Counted from the stretch's first letter, positions 43,945 to 55,572 are shown. The stretch is DNA of 64,000 nt from Aegilops tauschii subsp. strangulata (GCF_002575655.3 NC_053039.3:223777622-223841621), one strand, 5' to 3'. Translations and numbers: made by a program. The notes: generated by a model from the sequence alone, not told the origin.

Positions 43945-46151
43945 TTGAACTATACTGCCGACATCCGCGGAGACTTGATCTTCGACGGATTTGAGCCCAT
44001 GTCAGGTGCGCTGCACAATCACGACAAGCATGACTTAGCTCTGTCGTCGGACAGTGTTTGGGAAATCACACCTGCAACTACTCCGGCCCTCAATCTGGAA
44101 CAAATTGCGCCATCTGAGGACGGGTGGATAGACCCCGCCACGGAGGCCGCACACTCAGCGGCGATAGAGTCGAATACTGACTTCACCTCCCATGAGGCCC
44201 GTGTTGCCGAACCATTGGATTCGTCCCCGGCCACGGGATCCAAGCCGCCTGCGTCCGTGCCTATCGAATCCGATTGGGCACCGATCATGGAGTTTACCTC
44301 CGTGGATATCTTTCAGCACTCGCCCCTTGGCGACGTGCTAAACTCGTTGAGGTCACTCTCCCTGTCAGGAGACCCTTGGCCGAACTATGTCCAGCTAGAA
44401 TGGATGCGGACGACGAAGAAATTCGCTCCCCACCCACCACCCACTTAGTAGCCACTGTCGACGATTTAACCGACATGCTTGACTTCGGCTCCGAAGACAT
44501 CGACGGTATGGACGACGATGCAGGAGACGAACAAGAACCACCGCCCATATGGCGCTGGACTGCCACCTCATCATATGATATATACATGGTGGACACCCCC
44601 AAAGAAGGTGATGGCGATAAGACAACGGAGGATAATCCCTCCAAGAAGCAATCCAAGCACCGACGCCAGCGGCGCCGCTCTAAGTCCCGCCATAGCAAAA
44701 GTAGCGATACCGGCACAAGAGACAATAACGCTCCGGATAGTGCCGAAGACGACGATAATCCCCTCCAGCCAGACCTCGAGCGGGAGGATGAACAAGCTAG
44801 CCCTCAGGAACAGGCAGCAGACGGAGAATCAGAAGATGACAATTACATGCCTCTCTTCGAAGACAAAGTGAGCCTCGGCGACGAAGAATTTATCGTGCCT
44901 GAGGATCCCGTCGAGCAGGAGCGCTTCAAGCGCCGGCTTATAGCCACAGCAAACAACCTGAAGAAAAAGCAACAACAGCTTTGAGCTGATCAAGATATGC
45001 TAGCGGATAGATGGACTGAAGTCCTGGCAGCCGAGGAATACGAACTCGAGCGCCCAACCAAGAGTTACCCAAAGTGCAGATTGCTACCCCAACTCGAGGA
45101 GGAAGCATTGAAACCTACATCACCAGCGTATGATGCGGCTGATCGGCCACCTCGTGGCCGAGACAGAGAGGCATATCAGCTCGAAGTCCAGCCCGCACCC
45201 CGCCGCCATTCAAACAAAAATACCAAGGCCCGGGGCAACACGCGGGACCTGTGAGACGTATTGGAAAACAAAGCAAAACATGCAAAATCGATCTACGGAT
45301 CATGGGGGCGCGTCCCAACGCGGGACAATGACCGTCACGCCGGATATACTAAAAGCAAATCCGGCCGGGCCGAACACAGTAGACAAGACTTGTATGAACT
45401 GCGTCGCGATATAGCCCGGCACAGAGGCGGCGCACACCCCCTATGCTTCACCGATGAAGTAATGGATCATGAATTCCTGGAGGGTTTTAAACCCGTAAAT
45501 ATTGAATCCTATAATGGTACAACAGACCCCGCGGTATGGATCGAGGATTTCCTCCTCCACATCCACATGGCTCGCGGTGATGATCTACATGCTATCAAGT
45601 ACCTCCCACTAAAACTCAAAGGACCAGCTCGGCATTGGCTGAATAGCTTGCCAGCAGACTCCATCGGCAGTTGGGAGGATTTGGAAGATGCATTTCTTGA
45701 CAACTTCCAGGGCACTTATGTGCGACCACCGGATGCTGATGACTTGAGCCATATAACTCAGCAGCCAGGGGAATCGGCCAGGAAATTCTGGACCCGGTTC
45801 CTAACTAAGAAAAACCAAATTGTCGACTGTCCGGATGCAGAGGCCTTAGCGACATTTAAGCATAACATCCGTGACGAGTGGCTCGCCCGGCACCTTGGCC
45901 AGGAGAAGCCGAAGTCTATGGCAGCCCTCACGACACTCATGACCCGCTTTTGCGCGGGCGAGGATAGCTGGCTGGCTCGCAGCAACAACACATCAAGAAG
46001 TCATGGCAATTCAGATGCCAAAGATAGTAACGGCAGACCACGTCGCAACAGACACAAGCGCAGCAACAACGGTGACAACACCGAAGACACGGCAGTTAAT
46101 GCCGGATTCAGTGGCTCTAAATCCGGTCAGCGAAAGAAGCCGTTCAAATGA
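43945..46151 (+). pseudogene. gag: Gag of element P, broken by one frameshift and in-frame stops
   Basis: The N-terminal part (43945-44400, LIFDGFEPMSG...) is acidic and Ser/Pro-rich. A frame change near 44398 leads to the second frame, which then stays the same through stops at 44982, 45252 and 46149. It carries a Lys/Arg/Ser-rich linker and the gag core at 45400-45990: GFKPVNIESYNGTTDPAVWI, LKLKGPARHWLNSLPADSI, SWEDLEDAFLDNFQGTY and WTRFLTKKNQIVDCPDAEAL. This matches the retrotransposon gag domain of Tat-lineage elements. A basic Asn/Arg-rich tail follows. The upstream ~400 residues may be a separate N-terminal extension. Confidence 0.83.
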
Positions 46152-47104
46152 AGCAATCCGGGCTCGTCCAGTTTGGACCGCATACTCGATCGCTCGTGTC
46201 AAATTCACATCACCCCCGATAAGCCAGCCAATCACACCAATAGAGAATACTGGGTGTTCAAGCAGGCCGGCAAGTTGAATACCGAAAACCAGGAAAAGGG
46301 GCTGCATAGCAACGATGAGGATGAGTCCCGGCCGCCGAACCCAGGAGGACAGAAGAAATTTCCTCCCCAAGTGAAAACGGTGAACATGATATACGCAACC
46401 CATATTCCCAAGAGGGAACGGAAGTGTGCACTAAGGGACGTCTACACGATGGAGCCAGTCGCCCCAAAGTTCAACCCATGGTCTTCCTGTCTGATCACTT
46501 TCGATCGTAGGGACCATCCCACTAGTATCCGTCATGGCGGTTCTGCCGCATTGGTCCTTCATCCCATCATTGACGGATTTCACCTCACCCGAGTCCTTAT
46601 GGACGGCGGCAGCAGCCTGAACCTGATTTATCAGGATACAGTGCGCAAAATGGGTATAGACCCCTCGAGGATCAAACCCACTAAAACCACCTTTAAAGGT
46701 GTCATCCCAGGTGTAGAGGCCCGCTGCACGGGCTCAATCACACTGGAAGTGGTCTTCGGATCTCCAGACAACTTCCGAAGCGAGGAGTTAATCTTCGATA
46801 TCGTCCCGTTCCGCAGTGGCTATCACGCACTGCTCGGACGAACCGCATTTGCCAGATTCAATGCGGTACCGCATTATGCATACCTCACGCTCAAAATGCC
46901 AGGACCTCGTGGGGTTATAACAGTCAATGGAAACACAGAACGCTCGCTCCGCACGGAAGAGCACACTGCGGCCCTCGCAGCAGAGGCACGAAGCAGCCTT
47001 TTAAGGCAAACCGCCAATTCGGCGATAACGCCCCCGGACACCTTCAAGCGAGTCCGGAGTAACCTGCAACAGGATCGCCTGGCACGTTCAGAGCTCGCCT
47101 AGCA
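46152..47104 (+). pseudogene. Retropepsin-like protease segment of element P
   Basis: It continues the gag frame after the stop at 46149, so it was once one polyprotein. It contains ALVLHPIIDGFHLTRVLMDG and GGSSLNLIYQDTVRKMG. The D-G-G-S-S replaces D-T/S-G as is typical for Tat-lineage proteases. Later blocks ELIFDIVPF and YHALLGRTAFARFNAVP are the second half of the fold. The frame ends at TAG 47100-47102, and no RT follows. It would process gag if expressed. Confidence 0.8.
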
Positions 47105-48271
47105 ATTCGGCCTCCGTCCTAGTCCCGGTCAAGCGACGAAATCTGTGCCGTGCGTACATAATTACGCACTAAAAATACCATGGGCATAGGCGGGGGCACG
47201 GCCAGGACACGCCCCACAATGCGGCTCAACCTCCCCAGGGGCTGTATACCTTTACCATTTTGTCTCTTTTAGGACCTTACTCTCTGGAAGCCCTTTTCGG
47301 CAGTCTGATTGCTGGACGCATCACGGGAAGGAAATACCAAGGAGGCAATAAGCTAAGACGTACAAGGGAATCCCCAGGTGGTCTCTGATAACGATCGAAA
47401 TACCTGTTTTTAATACCCGTACGCAGCTTGCCCTTGGATAGGACATGTCAAATAGTCCTATCTTTTTTGCTTAGTTGCACTACTTGTATCAGTACGCTTC
47501 GACGTATTATTTAAATCACAATGCATAGCGTTAGTCTACTATTGCATTACCCTTTCTTTCTTTTTTCTTGTCCGTTTATTTACGATAAATTGCACCCGTA
47601 CATTCTGGTATGACCAGTACGCCAGGGGCTTCAGTATACCTCATAAATACGGCGTGAGAAGTCCGAACACTTTCGACAGTGCGGCACCCCGAACTTATAG
47701 CATTATATGCATCAGCTCCAAATCATGTCTTGGGTCAATAGTTGGGTTTGCCCGGCTCCCATGTTTTGGTACCTTACGTTCCGCATATCGGCTAAGGTAG
47801 CACTGGGAGAACTACTGCGATTGTGTCCCGGTTCTTTCGGACGAGCACCTCAATAGAGAAAGCCAAAAACTGACTGTCATGATAAGGCGAGAGTTGGTCG
47901 CTGTTCGAGAGGTCTCAAGTCCTTAAAGACTTTTTCTGCTTCGGGCGAGGAGTCGGCCTTGCCCGACTTAGGCGTATATAGCACCCCAAATTCAGCCTTC
48001 CGAATACTAGGGGCTTCGCCAAAATTTAAAATTGTAGACTTCTATGGCTAAGTGAGAGTGATAAAGCCTTATAGTCCGATTGCCTGGTTCGTTGTGCTGA
48101 CCACCTCCCTCGAAGGACCCAAAATTGGGATAAAGAGTGCTCAGATTTATCTCGAACACCTCAGTACTAGTTACATGGGGGCAGAAGCCGACGACTGGCC
48201 TACTCTCAGATTTTATAAACGGGCGCACAGAAGGTAATATTTTAAATTCACAAGCGTTGCATAGCGCAAAT
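47105..48271 (+). other. Non-coding interior of element P
   Basis: Matches M 39400-40090 in reverse. No credible ORF. Ends at the CACTA terminus. Confidence 0.75.
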
Positions 48272-48714
48272 CACTACAAAAAAAACACTTCCGTGATGAT
48301 ACGTGTTTGTCACAGTAGATCGCGTTTTTTGTCATGCATGTACATCCATGACAAATTTATGACAGAATCAAGATAGTCATACCTGTGCTGTCGTAGAAGT
48401 GTTCCATGACATTACCATAATTATCATCACGGAAGTGTCCACTTCCATGACGATAAATCGCGCATCACAGAAGTGCTTTCGTCAAGGGTGACCGACACGT
48501 GACATCCACCGTAACGGAACGCCGTTAAGCTATCGGGTCGGGTTTTGGATCCGATAACCCGTTAACAGCCCTGACCAATGGGGATTTTCCACGTGTAAAA
48601 TCATCATTGGCTGGAGGAGACACGTGTCAGGTCCGCGTTGGCACAGGTGTCACTCATCCAATGGGCGAGACGCGCCTATGATATGTTGACACGTGGACCG
48701 GACCATCAAGTTTA

Positions 48715-48979
48715 AATGGGCCGGCCCAACTGAAGGCCCACAAGATTTTGCGAACCATAATGGGCCGGCCCAGCTAAAGGCCCACGAGATTTTGCGGACC
48801 ATAATGGGCTGGCCCAGCTAAAGGCCCACAAGATTTTGCGGGCCATAATGGGCCGGCCCAGGTAAAGGCCCACAAGATTCTTGCGGATCATAATGGGCTG
48901 GCCCAGCTAAAGGCCCACGAGATTTTGCCGACATTAATGGGCCGGCCCAGCTGTAGGCCCACAAGATTTTGAGGACCCT
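48715..48979. repeat. Six tandem copies of a 44-bp GGCCGGCCCA unit in the CACTA subterminal region
   Basis: Units starting AATGGGCCGGCCCA or AATGGGCTGGCCCA fall at 48715, 48759, 48803, 48847, 48892 and 48936. All continue GGCCCAC-AGATTTTG. No spacers separate them. Confidence 0.92.
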
Positions 48980-49560
48980 AGTAGGCCGGCCCATTAACTG
49001 GCTGCCATGTTTTGGGCCAAATGCTGGCCCATATTTGATCCGGTCCATTAATGGCCTGCCACACTCCGGGCCTAATAGTGGCCCATATGAGATCCGGCCC
49101 ATTAAAATCCTACCACATTCTGGGCCAAATTACGGCCCAGATCAGGTCCGGCCCTTTAAGAGGCTTTGGGTTCAATTTTGGCCCATATCAGATTCGGCCC
49201 GTCAACTGGACACTATGCTTTTGGGCCCACTTGCTAAAGGCCCACTTAGTAATTCGGCCTGATATTAGTTTTGGCCTGTTAAGGGCCCGTTTAACATTTC
49301 GGCCCTATATTAATTTCGGCCTGTTAAAAGCCCGTCATATAGTTGGGCCTAACTACGGCCCGGTTTGCATCCGGCCTGCTCGCAGCCGATATCTGATTGG
49401 GCCAAACAAGGACCGAGACAATTTTGGCCTGTTAAAAGCCCGTGATTTGATTTGCACAATCATGGGCCGGGGTTCATTTCGGGTTGCTGCCGGCCCGTGA
49501 GCTGTTCGGCACGTTTCAGGCCCAACCTACATCGTGATTGCATGACGGCCCGATTATGTA
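48980..49560. repeat. Degenerate GGCCCA-rich tandem repeats, second array
   Basis: Looser units of about 55 bp (GGCCCATAT..GATCCGGCCCATTAA) continue to about 49250 and then break up into scattered GGCCCG/GGCCTG motifs to 49560. Many TGGGCC/GGCCCA hexamers on both strands. Confidence 0.7.
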
Positions 49561-50689
49561 CCATAATTTTACGGTTTGGCCGGTTTACTGCGAAGACAAG
49601 ATATATATACAGTAAAATAAATGCAGCATCGTGAATAAGAAAAAACCTAGACTATACAATAAAGAAATTATGGCATATTAGAATGATATGACATTGTTCA
49701 TAGTTAAGACATTGCAGAATATGACATTGTGCTGTAGTGGGTAGGTTCACCACACTACTGGATTACGAATGAAGAACAGAAGCATACATGCAGTGCAAAA
49801 GAAGATCACTTGCTCTGTATAGTTTAATTTACATGGTATGAAGAAGGAACTTGGTTGTACAACTGAAAACTTAAATTGAGAAAGGACAAACTTTTGTTTA
49901 TGAACTACATAATAAACTTTAAACAAGCAATTTGATGCAAACACCAAAAATAAACAGCTGTTGCAGTCATGCCTAACCAAATATATACAACAAAGTTTGA
50001 AGGCTTGAGATGGACAAACTTAAAATATTGGTGAAGACAGGCTCTATAAAGGCCTTGTCCATGCTGATGGGGGGGGCAATTCAAGAAGTTTACCACAACA
50101 TCTTCTTCAAAAGCATTGCCTTTATTCTACATTTTGTTAAGAGTAAATATAGATGTGATGATATACGAAAAAATGGAGAATATTTAAGATAAGATGAAGA
50201 GTGATGCTACATAACCAAGTAGCTATAAATGTAAGTGCAGCGATACAGGAAAAAGGTACAACCAAGAGCAATGCACAGCTAAACTTCTTCAGTACCAACC
50301 TTATGGTAAGAGTAAATATAGATCTGATGTGTAGAAAATGGAGGGCAAAGGAAAATAAGCTACAGAGTGATGGTACAGGAACAACTACCTGTCATTATAA
50401 GTACACTGATAAAGGACAACATGTAATTACAAGAACAATGCAGAGCTAAAAAAACATTGGCATTGGATATATTCTACACTAATGTAACCATTCATACAGA
50501 TCAGATAATTTGGAGCGAACAATTGATAAGCAAGCTATCATGCATACTGCTGTCACATAATGAACCAGGTATGTTTGCAACTACAGTGATACAGGACAAC
50601 AGGTACTAACAAGAGCAAAGCAGCGGGCAGCATATTTGCGATATCCTGTTGTTCTTGTCAAACTGGAATTCTTCTTCGAGCAGATTTCC

Positions 50690-51921
50690 TGCAAAAAAGA
50701 TCCGTAAGGCACATGCGGAAAAGTAGAAGTTCAAATTGTCATGTGATTTCATAGACAGTACCTCATCCTGGGAACGAGACCAGTGCATAACAAGGTTTTT
50801 CCATTCAGTGTCTTCTAAATTTAGCACAGGAGACTTCACCGGAAATTCGTTTATAGACTTGCCATCAAAGTGTGATTTCCTCAGGTAACACCGATACTGC
50901 TGCAATGCTTCCTTGAAAAGCACAAGCAAGCTTTGCTCATCATGACTATCCAGATTGACCCTCGCCTAGTTACAACAATGTAATGTAAATCATTGATGCG
51001 TTCAATCAGCAGAAAACAGGAAAATAATAACCATGAATAATAGCACTTACACGTAAGTTGGACAGGAACATGTGAAAATGGTGTTTGTCTTCACAATAAT
51101 CTTCCCATGATGGGAATATATGCATGTAGTCCCTAACAACATTGAAAGCATTGTCTTTTAAACTGGGAATAAATGGATGGGGTTCCAATCTGCAGGAATT
51201 GGCCGTCTCTGCAGTTGGGATAGGTCTTCGGCCGGTGGACTTGCTGTACTTTTTGCTGGAGTGGGATTTTTCTGTGGAACAACTGGTGCTATGGAAAATG
51301 AAATCGGTATACCTTTTGCTGGAGTGCAGGTCCTGTGTGGTGGGGCTAGTGGTGTGGCCAGTGAAGCATGGGTACAGTCTGCTGGAGTCGGTCCTATGTT
51401 TTGTGTCACTGGTTGTACAGCCAATATAAGTGGGGTGCTGTCTGATTTCTCCGGCACCACCACATTTTTCAAGGACTTTGCTGGTGCTCCTTCAGGTTTG
51501 GAAATCACCCTCTTCCTTTTTGATGTCTGATGCACAAGAGCAACATTTGAGTGGAAAAACATGGTATGATGACAGATGGAATATGTATTGCTAATGGATG
51601 GGCATGGCATCTCGACATATATGATGAGTAAACTAAGCAGATGGCAGTGCAACAAAGTAGAAGAAATGCAAGACAACATATGCAAGATACCCGCAATCAA
51701 TAAAACATTGCCAAATTAGAACAGGCACCTTGATGGGTGAACAGGACAGGCCATCTGCCTTTGACTCCTCGAGGTTAGAATAGTCATTAGGATCATATTC
51801 TGAACAAGAATCAATAGGTGGGGAGTGTATGAGTTTCATTGCATCCAGAATGGCACTCAATGCATTGGTGCCAATTTTGTAAGTCATTGCAGTGTTTAGC
51901 TTCAAGAGTGGACTGCTGCTA
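50690..51921 (-). pseudogene. TNP-like gene of the CACTA element (Ptta/En/Spm-type), downstream exons
   Basis: Three exons can be traced on the minus strand. 51921-51730 (LLKLNTAMTYKIGTNALSAI; donor AAG/GTGCCT). 51526-51051 begins TSKRKRVISKPEGAPAKS, is Pro/Thr/Ala-rich, changes frame near 51190 and ends SWEDYCEDKHHFHMFLSNLR at donor GTAAGT. After an 85-bp intron (51050-50966), 50965 onward reads ARVNLDSHDEQSLLVLFKEA, FPVKSPVLNLEDTEWKNLVM and HWSRSQDEVLSMKSHDNLNF. The W...LV.HW.S...N...N pattern fits the plant Ptta/En/Spm DNA-binding protein family, which binds subterminal repeats. The frame change suggests it is inactive. Domain call by eye. Confidence 0.5.
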
Positions 51922-52313
51922 GTGCGACACAAAGCAGCTACACAGATCATAGTGTAGATATAACGGGAAAACCTTAAGCATCAGAGTAAAATCAGCAAAG
52001 TGGAACTTGCTGGAATATATGTGCTAGTATTGCCGGGACAGCTAGAAAGGCTTCAGATACCAGATCTCTTCAAGTGAAGGTGCGGTACTGTTAATATCAG
52101 TGTAACTCTCAAAGGCGACACAGCTCCCCGCATTTCCTTGCTATTCTTATAGGATTCAAGTCGGCAGGCCACTACAAATCCTATTCCTATGTTTACAAGA
52201 TCCTACGAATCAAAGAGGCTCAAAGTGTCCATCACAACCGACCGTATAGACCTCTACACTGCAAATGTCCCTGCTCATCTTTAGTACAAGCAACATACTG
52301 TACTACTATCATA

Positions 52314-52472
52314 CTCCCTCTGTTCGAAAATATAAGTCTTGGTAGAGATTTCCACTATGGATCACATACAGATGTATCCAGATACATTTTAGAGTGTAGA
52401 TTCACTCATTTTGCTCCATATGTAGTCCATGGTGGAATCTATACAAAGACTTGTATTTAGGAACGGAGAGAG
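52314..52472. mobile_element. Stowaway-type MITE, 159 bp, degenerate
   Basis: CTCCCTCTGTTCGAAAATAT start and ...AGGAACGGAGAGAG end, flanked by TA on both sides. Its interior TTTAGAGTGTAGATTCACTC is the reverse complement of the interior of the MITE at 28372. Confidence 0.88.
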
Positions 52473-52479
52473 TACATAT

Positions 52480-53093
52480 TAAAGAAGAACGGAAGAGGAA
52501 CATGGTAAAGAAGAGCAAGCAGATTTTGGATAATAAAATGTTGGTTGTGCAGTGCCCACACATGATGAACCAGAGCGCATTAAGAATGCAACTCCCAGTT
52601 GTCTCTCGACCATTTCAGGCGGTTGGATGAAGATACTACGTCTCCTAACCCTTCTTCTTCCTCGTCTCTGATTCTTCCCATACAGAACACCGCACGGGCC
52701 GCCGGCCGGACCACCGGCCCCCACCGCCTGTGTTCCTCCGCCACCCCCACCCCCCACCCCCACCCCAACCCCCACCCGCGTCGAGTTTTCTTCGTTCGGC
52801 GAGGCCCCACAACCACCCGAGCCCCTTCGATTGCACCGGCGAACTCCGGCGAGCTCTGAAAAATCGACTAACCCAATTTTGAAATTTAGTCTACTGTGAT
52901 TTAACTAGTGTGGAATATAAAAGGGGAAAACCATAAGCATTGGGAGTATAGTGTTGAGCGTGCCATGGCAGATCTGAAGGTGCAAACCGGACAAAGGCAA
53001 CTTCGCAACCAAGACAAGAAATCAGAGTAAAGCAGTGGCTATCTATTTTCTTGTTGCGATAAATAAGTTGAGCAGATACAAAAGAGTACCGCC
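52480..53093. other. Intron-like and GC-rich sequence of the CACTA element
   Basis: It contains a C-rich run (CCACCCCCACCCCCCACCCC at 52741-52760) and no convincing exon. ORFs in this stretch on both strands are driven by the C/G bias. Confidence 0.35.
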
Positions 53094-53489
53094 TCTGGTA
53101 CGGCGCCGTGTACGCATCTGCTGAGAATTTGACGGTGCTGCGGTAGCGATGGCTGTCAGCGGCGTGGAAGCAGATCTAGGAGGGTAGACGGTGGCGGCAG
53201 GGCGCGGTGGACGAGACGGTCGTAGGAGCGGCGCCGGCAAGGTGGAAGACGGCGGGGATGAAGCGAGAGGACGGGATGCAAGGATCCCGGTCCGAAGCCG
53301 TGGATGAGAGAGGTCGATCTCTTGCAATGGACGGCGGTGTCGGGGTATCAGCTCCGGCATAGTGGAGGAGGACGGCGGTGGATGGGGTGGCGGACGGCGG
53401 CGGACGGAGGAGGGTGGGGTGGAGAGGGTGTTTTGGCGCCCACGGAGTACGACTGGGGAAAAGGGAGGTAGAGAGGAAGGGGGAACCAT
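53094..53489 (-). pseudogene. Probable first exon of the CACTA TNP-like gene
   Basis: Minus-strand ORF with Pro/Arg/Ser-rich sequence (MPELIPRHRRPLQEIDLSHP, later MRTRRRTRG). It is open until CGTACCAGAGGCG/GTACTC, a usable splice donor (exon end near 53094). A Pro/Arg-rich start exon followed by a large intron is usual for wheat CACTA genes, but no domain is recognised. Confidence 0.35.
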
Positions 53490-53728
53490 CTATTTAGGGC
53501 GCGCTTGTCTCAAATGCGAGGAAATTTACAAACTTAGCCCCCGTTTCAAATTTCTACTACATCACAGCAACATTAGTCGGTTGGGGATAGGACGGTAATC
53601 TCGCATACATCGAATATTTGCCGACGAGAGTTTGTTTTTGGCGCCCACCGTGTAAGAATATGAATCGGGGAGGGTGTCGATTTCGGCTGAGGACACACTG
53701 TGTCTTGGCGCCCACCGTGTATGAATCC
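53433..53728 (+). repeat. Three copies of a TTGGCGCCCACCGTGTA motif
   Basis: TTGGCGCCCAC occurs at 53433, 53638 and 53705. The last two extend to GTGTA(A/T)GAAT. They flank the presumed 5' region of the CACTA gene and may be its subterminal repeats on this side. Confidence 0.6.
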
Positions 53729-53729
53729 G

Positions 53730-54279
53730 GGTGAGAGGCGGTTACATCACGTTTGGGTGAAATTACAAACCTACCCCTATCGAAACCTATAGAAATCCAG
53801 CAAATAGGCTTTGCGTGGCAGGGATAGGCAGTAGTGATTTCCATCTCGCAGATTTTGGTTTCGGGCGGTTACTGCGACTTTCCCTGCTTCGTTCAAATTT
53901 TGCAGAGTGCACGTTTACCGTGCCAACTCAATTCGAATCCCGTTTGTATTCTATTTTTTCCGGGCGGGGTCCATTTTTAATTGGAATTACATTATATACA
54001 TCATTTTTTTATATATACTTTCAAAAGCACAACAAAGAATTCTGCTCCTTTATATGTATAATGTGATTTACAAATACAACGATCTCGAAATCTTAAGGTT
54101 GAATTCAAAAAAATTAACCAAATTATGTTCTACTAAAATGTATGGATCAGTAATATCTACATATTAAATAACATAGATGTGCATGAATTCATATGAGTAT
54201 GCATGTTTGATAGATCAATTTTGGTTCAAGTATGGATTACATGTATCATCATCTCGAATTCAAATATTTCAATCCCTTT
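53730..54279. other. AT-rich sequence with no gene seen
   Basis: It contains nothing recognisable apart from the tail of the CACTA-like region to about 53990. Confidence 0.4.
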
Positions 54280-55130
54280 TTTGTTCACTCCTTTCACGCC
54301 CATCTCTCTCGCATGCATGCTCCTTCAGGTAGCTATCACTCTCTTTTCTCCAGCTCACACGCACGCTCACTTCATGTTTCTCCTATCCTCGCAAACATGG
54401 TCTCTCGACGTCTCCCTTGAGAAGTGTCACACTCTCCCTATCATTATACATTACACGGTTTTCATTATCTCTCACGTCTCTACTGTTCTCTGGTATCACT
54501 CGGTACCTATGCTTTCTTTTTCACCGCCACACACACAGTCTCCACTCGTCTTTCACTTTGTCTTTCTCTCTATGGGATTCTCTCACACACCCTATATGTC
54601 TCTACATATGACTCATGCCACTAAAATTACTCTCTCTCTCTCTCTCCTGTAGACACAACATTTGTTGCGGTCTCCTTTTCGTCTCCATCCCAGACTGACA
54701 TTATTCATTTGTTTACCGATCAGACAACCCCGACTACCGTCTCCTCTCTCTCTCACACAGACACACACACAACTCCTGCTTCCACTCCCCTTCCCAACTA
54801 CCGTCTCTCTCTCACACACACAAAACTCTCGCTTTCGCACCCTGACTCGTATTTCTCTCACAAACATTTATCAACTAGCTAGCCTCTAGATAGGTTTATA
54901 CACCCGCACACTCGTGCTTCCACCATCGCATACATGTCTCTCTCCCGCTCCTTGTATCTATGTAGATTTTTCTTCCCTTCTTGAGACACGCCCTCTCGAT
55001 CATGCACACACACACTATCGCCTCATTTTAAGCTGATACCTATCGCACACACACTCCTTGTGTCTTTGTCACACATGCACTCCGTCCTCCTCCACTCTCC
55101 CTCTCTCTCACACACACATGGGCTTTTTGC
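54280..55130. repeat. CT/CA-rich low-complexity region
   Basis: Runs of TCTC (54628-54650), CACACA and scattered CTCTCTCACACACAC over 850 bp. Overlapping ORFs here on both strands are by-products of the simple sequence. Confidence 0.75.
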
Positions 55131-55135
55131 AACAA

Positions 55136-55572
55136 CTAGCAAGATGCCCATGCGTTACACGGAACATCAAGATGCATTTGTATGAGTAGTTTATCTTGTG
55201 GGGGAAAGGATGAATGAGGGAAGGCCTTATTTGCAAATGTGGAGAGGGGTGTGGGTATCTTTTTGCAAAATTGCCATAGTTTCCTTCCTATCCGTCAGAT
55301 ATAGATCGGACGGCCTATATTGCAGGATGGCAGGCACACGATCATCACCGACAATGCTTTTTATAAGAGTAGGGATAAAAAATAGAGTTGGTGATGATGG
55401 TGGGCCTCCCATCCTGCAATGTAGGTCGTCCGATTTATATCTGACGGATAGGAAGGAAAATATGGCAATTTACCCGCACTCTTCACCACATTTGCAGATA
55501 AGGCCTTCCCTCATTCATCCTTTTCTCCCACAATATCTTGATGTTCCGTGCAACGCACGGGCATCTTGCTAG
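55136..55572. mobile_element. Foldback transposon, 437 bp, with arms of about 165-200 bp
   Basis: CTAGCAAGATGCCC at the left end is matched by GGGCATCTTGCTAG at the right end, and the inverted similarity continues inward through the AAGGATGAATGAGGGAAGGC and GATAGGAAGGAAA blocks to CTGCAAT. The left arm has a 23-bp insertion. The central loop contains a second small inverted repeat (GATCATCACC / GGTGATGATG). No clear target duplication. A right-half copy lies at 58988-59175. Confidence 0.85.

Larger units (their letters stand above)
43269..48271 (+). mobile_element. Element P: Tat-lineage (Fatima-like) LTR element with gag and protease only
   Basis: 5' LTR (43269-43738), gag region (43945-46151), protease (46152-47104), then about 1.15 kb of non-coding interior up to a CACTA element at 48272. 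RT, RNase H and integrase are absent: the text goes from protease into the non-coding tail that also occurs in M. It is either a non-autonomous family or an internally deleted copy. The left target duplication would be ATAAG (43264-43268). Confidence 0.85.
48272..53990 (-). mobile_element. CACTA transposon, one terminus and TNP-like gene, right end not located
   Basis: The left terminus is CACTACAAAAAAAACACTTC at 48272, followed by subterminal repeats of CACTTCC/GGAAGTG (48283, 48398, 48427, 48470). Inward come a GGCCCA-rich tandem array, then a minus-strand multi-exon gene whose first exon is near 53489-53094. The gene direction means 48272 is the 3' end. No matching ...GTGTTTTTTTTGTAGTG terminus was seen, so the right limit is a guess. 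A 3-bp duplication AAT may precede the terminus. Confidence 0.72.

Noticed and set aside
48715..48979. Regular 44-bp repeats that could suggest a CRISPR array
   Set aside because: Units are contiguous with no unique spacers, the context is a plant CACTA terminus, and CRISPR arrays are not expected in plant nuclear DNA.
54200..54889. Several ORFs with Ser/Leu/His-rich sequence
   Set aside because: They arise from CT and CA simple repeats. No domain, no codon structure.
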